Below, one piece after another: positions 1-6,304 of a DNA stretch of 14,353 nucleotides. The stretch is from Eubacterium sp. TM05-53. GTDB taxonomy: Bacteria; Bacillota_I; Bacilli_A; Erysipelotrichales; Erysipelotrichaceae. The DNA is taken from the NCBI RefSeq assembly GCF_003436425.1, contig NZ_QSPK01000061.1:1-14353 (forward strand), read 5' to 3'. Under the pieces are notes generated by a model. The model searched no databases. It was not told where the DNA came from and worked only from the letters and a program-made list of their open reading frames with translations. The position numbers and the translations under genes were made by a program. How positions within the stretch are numbered: position 1 is the first letter of the stretch; each line of letters starts with the position of its first letter.

Positions 1-256
1 TGTGACACTCATTTAGCAAGAACTGTCAGATATTTGTCCTTGACTTTTGAACCAGTTTAAAAGTTCACCCTAAAAGTGTTTAAAGGTTATCTCTATCACA
101 GAGCTAGAATCCCTATGACTTTTAAAGGTTGATTTATCCCTATCTAGTTTTATATATTCTTTATTAATTCCAGAGCATTTGTAACAAAGAGACATAATGT
201 TTCTTTGTTTTTTTATAAAGGTTTTCAAAAAGGTTTTCAAAACTATCTATAAGCAT
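1..256. other. Gene-free left margin with short repeats
   Basis: No credible coding frame is seen on either strand. The stretch lies beyond the terminator of the minus-strand tRNA-Arg. It holds a tandem 12-bp repeat (unit AAAGGTTTTCAA, two copies at 217-240, extended to 242). TTTAAAGGTT occurs at 79-88 and 121-130, and ATCCCTAT at 109-116 and 136-143. It could be decayed DNA or the margin of an element lying further left, but nothing in the sequence proves that. Confidence 0.5.
217..242. repeat. 12-bp tandem repeat, two copies
   Basis: AAAGGTTTTCAAAA is read at 217-230 and again at 229-242, giving a perfect period of 12 bases. It lies between the gene-free margin and the tRNA-Arg terminator. 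No function is apparent. Confidence 0.7.
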
Positions 257-280
257 AAAAAAAGCCCTTATATAAGGGCT
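257..280 (-). terminator. Rho-independent terminator of tRNA-Arg
   Basis: On the minus strand an 18-base palindrome (AGCCCTTATATAAGGGCT, 263-280) is followed directly by a run of seven T (257-263). It starts about 13 bases beyond the 3' end of tRNA-Arg, so it should end that transcript. Confidence 0.85.
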
Positions 281-292
281 AATTCTTAAAAA

Positions 293-369
293 TGGCGTCG
301 ACGGAGGGATTCGAACCCCCGACCGTGCGCTTAGAAGGCGCATGCTCTATCCGGCTGAGCTACGTCGAC
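293..369 (-). tRNA. tRNA-Arg (anticodon UCU)
   Basis: Read on the minus strand, the acceptor arms GTCGACG (363-369) and CGTCGAC (297-303) pair fully. The discriminator base is G and CCA is encoded (293-295). The anticodon stem TGCGC/GCGCA encloses the loop CTTCTAA, giving anticodon TCT (UCU), which reads AGA and AGG codons. The T arm has the usual GGTTCGAATCC form. The length is 77 nt including CCA. It is followed by its own terminator and preceded by the ABC exporter operon on the same strand. Confidence 0.96.
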
Positions 370-372
370 AAC

Positions 373-405
373 GCATATATTTTATAACATAATCAAAATA
401 TATGC
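373..405. repeat. 11-bp perfect inverted repeat between exporter operon and tRNA-Arg
   Basis: GCATATATTTT (373-383) and AAAATATATGC (395-405) are perfect inverted arms around an 11-base loop. On the minus strand this lies 17 bases after the stop codon of the exporter operon and 3 bases before the tRNA. There is no T run, so it is not a standard terminator. It could be a weak transcript end, an mRNA-stabilising hairpin or a processing signal. A poor promoter-like pair (TTGCAT 402-407, TAAAAT 379-384, 17-base spacer) lies in the same bases and might serve the tRNA. Confidence 0.6.
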
Positions 406-422
406 AAGCTTAAATTTAAAAT

Positions 423-2246
423 TTAGTCTAACTCAAAAGCACCCGTGTACAATTGATAGTATTTACCCTTTTGTTTCAACAAGTCCTCATGATTACCACG
501 CTCAATAATATGACCTTGTTCTAACACCATGATCGCATCACTATTTTGGATAGTTGAAAGTCTATGTGCAATCACAAATACCGTTCTTCCTTCCATCAAC
601 TTATCCATACCTTCCTGAACGATTCTTTCTGTATGTGTATCAATGGAACTTGTTGCTTCATCCAAAATCAAAACAGGAGGATTGGCAACAGCTGCACGTG
701 CAATGGATAAAAGTTGTCTTTGTCCTTGCGATAAAGATTCTCCACCTGCATGAATCATTGTGTCATAACCATGTTCTAAGTGTTTAATAAATTCATGTGC
801 ATTCGCTAACTTACTTGCCGCAATACACTCTTCATCACTCGCATCTAAACGACCATAACGAATATTATCCATGATTGTACCAGTAAACAAGTTTGTATCC
901 TGTAATACAATACCCAATGATTTTCTAAGATCTGCTTTCTTGATTAGTTTTACATCAATACCATCATACGTAATGGAACCCGATTGAATATCATAAAAAC
1001 GATTGATTAGATTCGTGATTGTTGTTTTACCAGCACCTGTAGCTCCTACAAAGGCAATCTTTTGTCCTGGTTTCGCAAATAGAGAAACATCAAATAAAAT
1101 CTGTTTATCTGGATTATAAGAGAAGTTCACATTTTCAAAACGAACATCTCCACGAAGTGGAACCAATTCATCTTGTCCATCTTTTCTTGGATGATGCCAA
1201 GCCCAATGATCATGATCAATTTGTTCTAAAGTAACCACACCATCATCGACTTCACTGTCCGTATCTATGATTTCATAAATACGCTTAGCTCCTGCATCTG
1301 CCATTATTACTGCATTTAGCTGCATACTAATTTGTCCAATTGGATTTGTGAAACTACGATTTAACTGTAAGAAAGCGGCAATGCCACCTAATGTTAATCC
1401 TGCAATATGATTTAGGGCAAAGATAGAACCAACTACCGCAACAAGTACATAAGAAATGTACCCAATATTCATTACGACTGGCATTAAAACATTCGCAAAC
1501 GTATTCGCATTGGCACTTGCTTCAAACAACGCATCATTTACATGATCAAAATCTTTGATACTTTGTTCTTCATGCGTAAAAACTTTAATGACTTTACTTC
1601 CTTCCATCATTTCTTCAATAAAACCATTTTCTACACCCAATTGTTTTTGTTGGGCAATAAAGTATTTACCTGATTTTGCCGAAATCTTTTTTGAAGTATA
1701 CACCATCAATAAACCACATGCGATTGTTAAAACGGCCAATGGAACATTTAAGATGAACATGGAAATCGTAACTGAGATAATCGTCATTAAAGATACAATA
1801 ACCTGAGGAATACTTTGAGAAATTAGCTGTCTTAAAGTATCCGTATCATTTGTATAAACAGACATGATATCCCCATGGGCATGTGTATCAAAGAAGCGCA
1901 ATGGCAATGTCTGCATATGTTCAAACAATTCATCACGAATATATTTTAAAGTCCCCAATGAAATTGTTACCATTATACGATTAAATCCATACGTAGCTAA
2001 GATACCAACACCATAAATCATTACCAATTCCATTAATGCATTGAATAAAGGCGTATAATTCGGAACTGTTTGTGATAATAACGGAACAATATAATCATCA
2101 ATCAAGCTCTTTAAAAACATGCTTCCATATACATTGGCGATACTAGATACAATAATCAATACAAGCACAATAAAACTTTCAATCTTATAAGAAGTGATTG
2201 TTTCTTTAATAACTCGCTTTAAACTATTTGTATCTCTATTGTTCAT
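423..2246 (-). CDS. ABC exporter half-transporter, catalytic-site partner (607 aa)
   Basis: This is a type IV (ABC-B-like) exporter half: an N-terminal domain of six predicted helices (about residues 20-310) fused to an ATPase domain (about 365-600). The ATPase has Walker A GATGAGKT (401-408), Q-loop Q449, signature LSQGQ (505-509), Walker B VLILDE with catalytic Glu530, and switch His561. The signature is off-consensus (normally LSGGQ), as expected for the subunit that completes the degenerate site of a heterodimer. An extra segment rich in Trp, His and Asp (about 331-363) lies between the two domains; I recall such inserts in related Firmicute exporters. I chose the ATG at 2246 because a strong GGAGGTGA sits 5 bases before it; an upstream in-frame start lacks this. 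The first 11 bases overlap the end of the partner gene, suggesting translational coupling. Substrate unknown; multidrug export is the family default. Confidence 0.93.
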   Translation of the reverse strand: MNNRDTNSLKRVIKETITSYKIESFIVLVLIIVSSIANVYGSMFLKSLIDDYIVPLLSQTVPNYTPLFNALMELVMIYGVGILATYGFNRIMVTISLGTLKYIRDELFEHMQTLPLRFFDTHAHGDIMSVYTNDTDTLRQLISQSIPQVIVSLMTIISVTISMFILNVPLAVLTIACGLLMVYTSKKISAKSGKYFIAQQKQLGVENGFIEEMMEGSKVIKVFTHEEQSIKDFDHVNDALFEASANANTFANVLMPVVMNIGYISYVLVAVVGSIFALNHIAGLTLGGIAAFLQLNRSFTNPIGQISMQLNAVIMADAGAKRIYEIIDTDSEVDDGVVTLEQIDHDHWAWHHPRKDGQDELVPLRGDVRFENVNFSYNPDKQILFDVSLFAKPGQKIAFVGATGAGKTTITNLINRFYDIQSGSITYDGIDVKLIKKADLRKSLGIVLQDTNLFTGTIMDNIRYGRLDASDEECIAASKLANAHEFIKHLEHGYDTMIHAGGESLSQGQRQLLSIARAAVANPPVLILDEATSSIDTHTERIVQEGMDKLMEGRTVFVIAHRLSTIQNSDAIMVLEQGHIIERGNHEDLLKQKGKYYQLYTGAFELD

Positions 2247-3966
2247 CAAAATCACCTCCATTATTTTGTGCTTCAAACGTTTCATTATACATTGCATTTG
2301 ATTTTAATAATTCTTCATGCGTACCTAAACCAGAAATTTTTCCATCATCAATAACCAAAATTTGATCTGCATCTTGAATACTTGAAACACGCTGTGAAAT
2401 AATGATTCGAGTTGTATGTGGAATCTTCTCTAAGAATGCTTGTCGAATCAAAGCATCAGTTTTTGTATCCACGGCACTTGTAGAATCATCTAAAATCAAA
2501 ATCTTAGGACTCTTTAGTATAGCTCTTGCGATACACAAACGCTGTCTTTGTCCACCCGAAACATTCGTACCACCTTGCTCAATATACGTATCATATTTAT
2601 TTGGCATCAATTGAATAAACTCATCCGCCTGTGCTAATTTACAAGCTTCCACGATTTCTTCATCTGTCGCATTTGGATTTCCCCAACGCATATTCTCTTT
2701 GATTGTTCCCGAAAATAAAACATTCTTTTGTAGAACCATGGCCACATTATCACGCAATACTTTTAAATCATAATCACGCACATCTATTCCAGCTACTTTC
2801 ACACTACCTTGTGTTACATCATATAGTCTTGGAATCAATTGTACTAAACTCGATTTACTAGATCCCGTTGCTCCAAGAATTCCTAGTGTTGATCCTGAAG
2901 GAATGTGCAAATCAATATGACTTAAAATATCTTCATCATTTCCATAATGAAATGAAACATTTTCAAAATCAATGGTTCCATTGGCCACAGTTTGAACTCC
3001 GTTTTCTGGACTTGTTAAATCGGATTCTTGATTTAATACTTCGGCAATACGTTTTCCACTCGCAATCGACATTGTCACCATGACAAAAACCATACTCATC
3101 ATCATTAGAGACATTAAAATACTTGCTGTATATGTAAATAAAGACATCAATTCTCCGGTTGTCATATTTTGAGCCACAATTTGATGAGCCCCTAACCACG
3201 AAATCAAAAGAATTGTGCCATACATACAAAGCTGCATAACAGGCGAGTTAAACACTAAGATTTTTTCCGCTTTCCCTTGAATACTAAAAATAGTCTCACT
3301 TTCATTACGGAACTTTTCAATTTCATGATCCTTACGAACAAAAGATTTCACAACACGAATGCCTAGAATATTTTCTTGAATACTCGCATTTAAAAAATCA
3401 TAGCGAGAAAATAATCGACTAAAGATGGGACTTACAATAAAAATAATTCCAAACAAAACGACTCCCAAAAATAAAACCGCAACCACAAAAATCATTGCCA
3501 TTCGTATATTAATGATAAAAGCCATGATCAAAGATGCGATTAACATCAATGGTGCACGAACACAAACACGAATCATCATCTGATATGCATTTTGTATATT
3601 TGTCACATCCGTCATCATACGTGTGATTAAACCACTTGTTGAATAAGCGTCAATATTTGAAAAAGAAAAGTTTTGAATATTACGATACTCTGCCTTTCTT
3701 AAATTCTTCGCAAAACCACTTGATGCGATTGCCGCATGCTTTCCACTTTTAGCACCAGCCCATAAAGATACAAAGGCTGCCACCAACATTAAAGTCCCAT
3801 AAAACCAAATTGATTTCATATCCCCTTTTTCAATTCCATTATCCACTAATAATGCCATCAAAAATGGAATAAACACTTCAAGTATGGCTTCAATTGAAAC
3901 ATAAACCGGACTCAATAACGTATCCTTTTTATATTCTTTAACTTCATTCAATAAAGTCTTGACCAT
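2236..3966 (-). CDS. ABC exporter half-transporter, degenerate-site partner (576 aa)
   Basis: This is a second type IV ABC exporter half: a six-helix membrane domain (about 15-305) and an ATPase domain (about 332-570). Walker A is GATGSSKS (365-372), with Ser where the last motif Gly normally stands. The Q-loop is Q413 and the signature VSGGQ (469-473). Walker B ends ILILDD, so Asp494 replaces the catalytic Glu. The switch His is Gln525 (ISQR). These changes define the non-hydrolysing site of heterodimeric exporters such as TM287/288, LmrCD and BmrCD. The canonical VSGGQ motif would complete the active site of the 607-aa partner. The start is supported by GGAGG six bases upstream. The gene follows marR by about 30 bp and overlaps the next ABC gene by 11 bp, so the three form one operon. 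The transported compound cannot be told from sequence. Confidence 0.93.
   Translation of the reverse strand: MVKTLLNEVKEYKKDTLLSPVYVSIEAILEVFIPFLMALLVDNGIEKGDMKSIWFYGTLMLVAAFVSLWAGAKSGKHAAIASSGFAKNLRKAEYRNIQNFSFSNIDAYSTSGLITRMMTDVTNIQNAYQMMIRVCVRAPLMLIASLIMAFIINIRMAMIFVVAVLFLGVVLFGIIFIVSPIFSRLFSRYDFLNASIQENILGIRVVKSFVRKDHEIEKFRNESETIFSIQGKAEKILVFNSPVMQLCMYGTILLISWLGAHQIVAQNMTTGELMSLFTYTASILMSLMMMSMVFVMVTMSIASGKRIAEVLNQESDLTSPENGVQTVANGTIDFENVSFHYGNDEDILSHIDLHIPSGSTLGILGATGSSKSSLVQLIPRLYDVTQGSVKVAGIDVRDYDLKVLRDNVAMVLQKNVLFSGTIKENMRWGNPNATDEEIVEACKLAQADEFIQLMPNKYDTYIEQGGTNVSGGQRQRLCIARAILKSPKILILDDSTSAVDTKTDALIRQAFLEKIPHTTRIIISQRVSSIQDADQILVIDDGKISGLGTHEELLKSNAMYNETFEAQNNGGDFDEQ
2252..2259 (-). 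promoter_or_regulatory. Ribosome binding site inside the upstream ABC gene
   Basis: GGAGGTGA on the minus strand lies within the last codons of the 576-aa gene, 5 bases before the ATG of the 607-aa gene. It fixes that start at 2246 rather than 2297 and fits translational coupling of the two subunits. Confidence 0.85.
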
Positions 3967-3976
3967 AATAAACCTC

Positions 3977-4010
3977 CATTATTCTAAATCTTCAATTATT
4001 CTAAATTTTC
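3977..4010. repeat. 17-bp tandem duplication over the marR stop codon
   Basis: Two adjacent 17-base units, 3977-3993 and 3994-4010, match at 15 of 17 positions. On the minus strand the first read unit contains the last marR codons and stop (GAAAATTTAGAATAA), and the second repeats them in the marR-ABC gap. It looks like a small slippage duplication. Confidence 0.75.
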
Positions 4011-4421
4011 AGCTAGCTCTTTTAAGATTTCTAACAATTGCACCTTCTTCTCGTCACCTAAGACATTTCCAAATCTAGATTCCATTGTACGAATCTGCTT
4101 CACGATATCTTCATGAAGATCCTGCTCTTTTTGAGTCAACACAATTGCACGAACTCTTTTATCCTTTTGATTCAATTTTCTTTCAATAAACCCCTTCTGT
4201 TCCAAGCGATTTAAAATCCCTGTAACTGTGGGATTCGAAATATGAAAATGTTCCTCAATATCTCTTTGAATGACTGGATCCTTATCCGTAAAATGTAGAT
4301 ATCCTAAGACGTCTTGTTGAGATTTAGTTAAATCATATTTTTTTAAACCTTCATTCATATGTTTGTCCATTTTTTTCTTGATTAAACTAAAATAAAAACC
4401 AATCTCATTATTGTCACACAT
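3996..4421 (-). CDS. MarR-family transcriptional regulator (141 aa)
   Basis: This is a small winged-helix repressor. N- and C-terminal helices (about 1-28 and 98-141) would form the dimer interface. The DNA-binding core (about 30-97) includes a helix with NPTVTGILNRLEQKGFIERK-like recognition residues (63-82), followed by a wing with the MarR-typical DKRVR (87-91). It is the first gene of an operon with the two ABC exporter halves, so it most likely represses them and itself until a ligand binds. I chose the ATG at 4421 because GAGG lies 9 bases upstream. The longer in-frame start at 4442 has no ribosome binding site and would place coding sequence on one operator-like box. Two such boxes lie directly upstream. 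The inducing ligand is unknown. Confidence 0.9.
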   Translation of the reverse strand: MCDNNEIGFYFSLIKKKMDKHMNEGLKKYDLTKSQQDVLGYLHFTDKDPVIQRDIEEHFHISNPTVTGILNRLEQKGFIERKLNQKDKRVRAIVLTQKEQDLHEDIVKQIRTMESRFGNVLGDEKKVQLLEILKELAENLE

Positions 4422-4430
4422 TTTTCTCAT

Positions 4431-4434
4431 CCTC
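4431..4434 (-). promoter_or_regulatory. Ribosome binding site deciding the marR start
   Basis: GAGG on the minus strand lies 9 bases before the ATG at 4421. Three other in-frame ATG codons lie upstream (up to 4442) but none has a comparable site, so the shorter 141-aa form is preferred. Confidence 0.6.
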
Positions 4435-4440
4435 ATTTCC

Positions 4441-4452
4441 ATAGCACGCTAT
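4441..4452. promoter_or_regulatory. Probable MarR operator, box 1
   Basis: ATAGCACGCTAT is an inverted repeat with perfect 5-base arms (ATAGC/GCTAT) around AC. It lies in the early marR leader, just upstream of the -35 candidate of rlmD. Its centre is 20 bp, about two helix turns, from a second box of nearly the same sequence. That the adjacent MarR protein binds here is an inference from position and symmetry. Confidence 0.65.
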
Positions 4453-4455
4453 ATA

Positions 4456-4487
4456 TTTACATAGTACGCTATATATATTACTATAAT
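4456..4487 (+). promoter_or_regulatory. Probable rlmD promoter
   Basis: TTTACA (4456-4461) and TACTAT (4479-4484) are spaced by 17 bases. A perfect TATAAT at 4482-4487 is an alternative -10, but it has no good -35 at the right distance. The -10 region overlaps that of the divergent marR promoter, so the two could compete for polymerase. Confidence 0.45.
4461..4472. promoter_or_regulatory. Probable MarR operator, box 2
   Basis: ATAGTACGCTAT differs from box 1 by one base (T for C at the fifth position) and keeps 4-base outer arms ATAG/CTAT. It covers the expected transcription start of marR and lies in the spacer of the rlmD promoter candidate, so a bound repressor could affect both divergent units. 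Confidence 0.65.
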
Positions 4488-4502
4488 AATTCCATTTGTC
4501 AA
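4475..4502 (-). promoter_or_regulatory. Promoter of the marR-ABC operon
   Basis: On the minus strand a consensus -35 TTGACA (4497-4502) is followed after 16 bases by TAATAT (4475-4480), a 4/6 match to the -10 consensus. Transcription would start near 4468, inside operator box 2. That is the usual arrangement for repression by blocking. Confidence 0.6.
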
Positions 4503-4532
4503 TTCTTGGTTTTTTAGATATCATAAATATGT

Positions 4533-5828
4533 ATGAAAAAAAATGAAGAATATATTGTAACATGTATCGATGATACAGATTTAAATAGTGGTGTTGTAAA
4601 AATTGACGATATGGTTGTCTTTGTGCCAAACTTATTGATTGGTGAAAAGGCAAAAATCAAAATCGTAAAAGTCAACAAAAAATATGCTTTTGGCATTATT
4701 ACTCAACTTTTAGGACCAAGTATAAATCGTCAAGAACTTACTTGTGAAGTTGCTAAAACATGTGGTGGGTGCCAACTTCAACACATGAAGTATGCTTATC
4801 AATTAGACTATAAATATAAACATGTTAAAAAACTTTTTGAAGATATTGAAGTCAAGCCAATACTAGGTATGGATAATCCTTGGTACTATCGTAACAAAGC
4901 ACAGTTTCCGGTTAAAATCAAAGATGGTAAAGTCCAAATGGGTTTTTATCGTCAACATTCAAACGACGTTGTGACATGTAAAGAATGCAAGATTCAAGAT
5001 TTTACAATCAATGAAATTTTTGGCTTCATTCAAAAACATATCACAATTGAAATGGCAGAAGGCTTACGCCACATCTTTATCCGCCACTCAAGTACAGATG
5101 AAATTCAAGTGGTATTTATTGGTAAAAATGAAAAGAATATTTTTTCTTTGTCTAAACTATTAAAAAACACATTCTCAAACATCACAAGTATTGTATTCAA
5201 CTACAACACCCGAAATGACAATGTGATCTTAGGTGATACATATAAAGTTTTATATGGCAATGACTATATCATTGAAGAATGTTTAGGCAATAAAGTAAAA
5301 TTACACTTTAAATCCTTCTTTCAAGTCAATCCTACCCAAATGGAAGTTTTATACAATCAAGCCATTAAAGCCGCCAATCTTTCTGGAAACGAAACATGCA
5401 TTGACATGTATGCAGGAACTGGAACAATCGGAATGGCTGTCAGTAAACATGCCAAAAGTGTAATTGGTGTTGAAATCGTTAAAGAAGCTGTTGATAATGC
5501 CAACGACAACACAAAAATGAATCACCTTGATAATTGTCACTATGTTTGTCAGGATGCTACAGATTTTGCGCACGAACATAAAGACGATAAAATTGATGTC
5601 GTTTTTATTGATCCACCAAGAAAAGGAATGACAGAAAACGGAATCCAAGATACGGTGACCATGCAGCCAGAAAAGATTGTATATGTTTCTTGCAACCCTA
5701 AAACGTTATCTCGAGATTTAAAAATTTTTAAAAATTATGGATACCAATGCGAATACGTTCAACCCGTAGATATGTTTTGTCAAACAACCGGACTTGAATG
5801 TGTTGCCAAACTCAGTAAAATAGTGTAA
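4533..5828 (+). CDS. rlmD: 23S rRNA (uracil-C5)-methyltransferase, RlmD/RlmCD type (431 aa)
   Basis: This SAM-dependent enzyme adds a methyl group to C5 of uracil in 23S rRNA (U1939 in E. coli numbering; Gram-positive RlmCD forms also modify U747). The N-terminus (about 1-60) looks like a TRAM RNA-binding domain. Iron-sulfur ligand cysteines are C71, C77, C80 and probably C149. The methyltransferase fold carries FFQVNP (262-267), the SAM-binding DMYAGTGTIG (291-300), DPPRKG (360-365), catalytic Cys387 in VSCNP and the general base Glu422 in LECV. It is full length for the family. The start is fixed by an in-frame stop just upstream (4524-4526), yet no clear ribosome binding site precedes it. 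It is divergent from marR and is followed after 14 bp by tRNA-Leu on the same strand. Whether it acts at one or both uracils cannot be read from sequence. Confidence 0.93.
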   Translation: MKKNEEYIVTCIDDTDLNSGVVKIDDMVVFVPNLLIGEKAKIKIVKVNKKYAFGIITQLLGPSINRQELTCEVAKTCGGCQLQHMKYAYQLDYKYKHVKKLFEDIEVKPILGMDNPWYYRNKAQFPVKIKDGKVQMGFYRQHSNDVVTCKECKIQDFTINEIFGFIQKHITIEMAEGLRHIFIRHSSTDEIQVVFIGKNEKNIFSLSKLLKNTFSNITSIVFNYNTRNDNVILGDTYKVLYGNDYIIEECLGNKVKLHFKSFFQVNPTQMEVLYNQAIKAANLSGNETCIDMYAGTGTIGMAVSKHAKSVIGVEIVKEAVDNANDNTKMNHLDNCHYVCQDATDFAHEHKDDKIDVVFIDPPRKGMTENGIQDTVTMQPEKIVYVSCNPKTLSRDLKIFKNYGYQCEYVQPVDMFCQTTGLECVAKLSKIV

Positions 5829-5842
5829 TATTTTAACGCTAT

Positions 5843-5928
5843 GAGGCCGTGGTGGAATTGGTAGACACGCTACTTTGAGGGGGTAGTGAGTAATGCTCGT
5901 GTGCGTTCAAATCGCATCGGCTTCACCA
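5843..5928 (+). tRNA. tRNA-Leu (anticodon GAG)
   Basis: The acceptor arms GAGGCCG (5843-5849) and CGGCTTC pair with one G-U. The discriminator is A and CCA is encoded (5926-5928). The anticodon stem CTACT/GGTAG encloses TTGAGGG, giving anticodon GAG, which reads CUC and CUU. A long variable arm (GAG-TAAT-GCTC) marks a class II tRNA, and the T arm GTGCG/CGCAT holds TTCAAAT. The length is 86 nt. It lies 14 bp behind rlmD with no obvious promoter of its own. Confidence 0.95.
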
Positions 5929-5938
5929 TATAAACATG

Positions 5939-5962
5939 AAAAGTGCTTATGCACTTTTTTTT
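5939..5962 (+). terminator. Terminator of the rlmD-tRNA-Leu transcript
   Basis: AAAAGTGC (5939-5946), a TTAT loop and GCACTTTT (5951-5958) form a hairpin that runs into an unbroken T run to 5962. The A-rich left arm could also let it work in the opposite direction. Confidence 0.9.
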
Positions 5963-5971
5963 ATTTTGCAT

Positions 5972-5998
5972 AAAAAAACTAGACCGAACGGCCTAGTT
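5972..5998 (-). terminator. Terminator of the flippase-mnmG-divIC operon, overlapping the stop codon
   Basis: On the minus strand AACTAGGCC (5990-5998), a GTTC loop and GGTCTAGTT (5977-5985) form a 9-pair stem with one G-U, followed by seven T (5972-5978). The first arm begins inside the TAA stop of the DivIC-like gene (5997-5999), so there is essentially no 3' untranslated spacer. Confidence 0.9.
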
Positions 5999-6287
5999 AG
6001 TCTTTACTTGGAAATTTAAATACTTGCTCCCCCTCTTTTGTCACTAAGTATTTTCCACGCGCAATATATTCAACATAATCTGGATTTGTCAGATTCTGTT
6101 TTGCCTTCTCCAATTCTTTCTTTTTAGAAGACAATTCCTTTTTTTCTTTTTTCTTTTGAACAATGCTCGACTTTAACTCATGCGTCATTGACAATTGCTG
6201 CAAACCGCCCATGATTAAAAAGCCAGACATAACCAGCATTGCGATATATACAAAGAAATGTTGAACTTTTTTTCGTTTTCCCTTCAT
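5997..6287 (-). CDS. divIC: Septum formation initiator, DivIC/FtsB family (96 aa)
   Basis: This is a small bitopic division protein. A basic cytoplasmic start (MKGKRKK, 1-7) leads into one membrane segment (about 11-29). A Lys/Glu-rich coiled coil follows (about 34-66), then the family's extracytoplasmic ending NPDYVEYIARGKYLVTKEGE (68-87). In Gram-positives DivIC forms a complex with FtsL and DivIB at the septum. The size and pattern fit DivIC rather than FtsL, which lacks this C-terminal motif. The start follows AGGGG by 8 bases. It lies 53 bp behind mnmG and ends the operon at a terminator. In Bacillus subtilis divIC also lies close behind a flippase gene (yabM), so the context supports the call. 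A cre-like palindrome lies just upstream. Confidence 0.87.
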   Translation of the reverse strand: MKGKRKKVQHFFVYIAMLVMSGFLIMGGLQQLSMTHELKSSIVQKKKEKKELSSKKKELEKAKQNLTNPDYVEYIARGKYLVTKEGEQVFKFPSKD

Positions 6288-6304
6288 ATTTTTATCCCCT
6301 TTTA

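Noticed and set aside
1..72. Possible C-terminal remnant of a transposase on the minus strand
   Set aside because: The only open stretch is about 18 codons (between stops at 70-72 and 13-15), with no recognisable motif and no inverted-repeat end. That is too little to support a call.
217..242. Possible CRISPR-like repeat
   Set aside because: It has only two copies of 12 bp with no spacer; this is a plain tandem duplication.
554..787. Plus-strand open frame inside the exporter gene
   Set aside because: It lies wholly opposite the ATPase domain of a clear ABC protein and has no ribosome binding site; it is a shadow frame.
423..3966. Two adjacent ABC transporter frames as one frameshifted gene
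   Set aside because: Each has its own complete membrane and ATPase domain, its own ribosome binding site and start, and complementary site changes. They are two subunits of a heterodimer.
4414..4696. Minus-strand open frames across the marR-rlmD gap
   Set aside because: They run opposite the rlmD N-terminus and through the promoter and operator region; composition is low complexity and no ribosome binding site is seen.
5349..5648. Minus-strand open frame inside rlmD
   Set aside because: It is antisense to the SAM-binding core of the methyltransferase and shows no family pattern.
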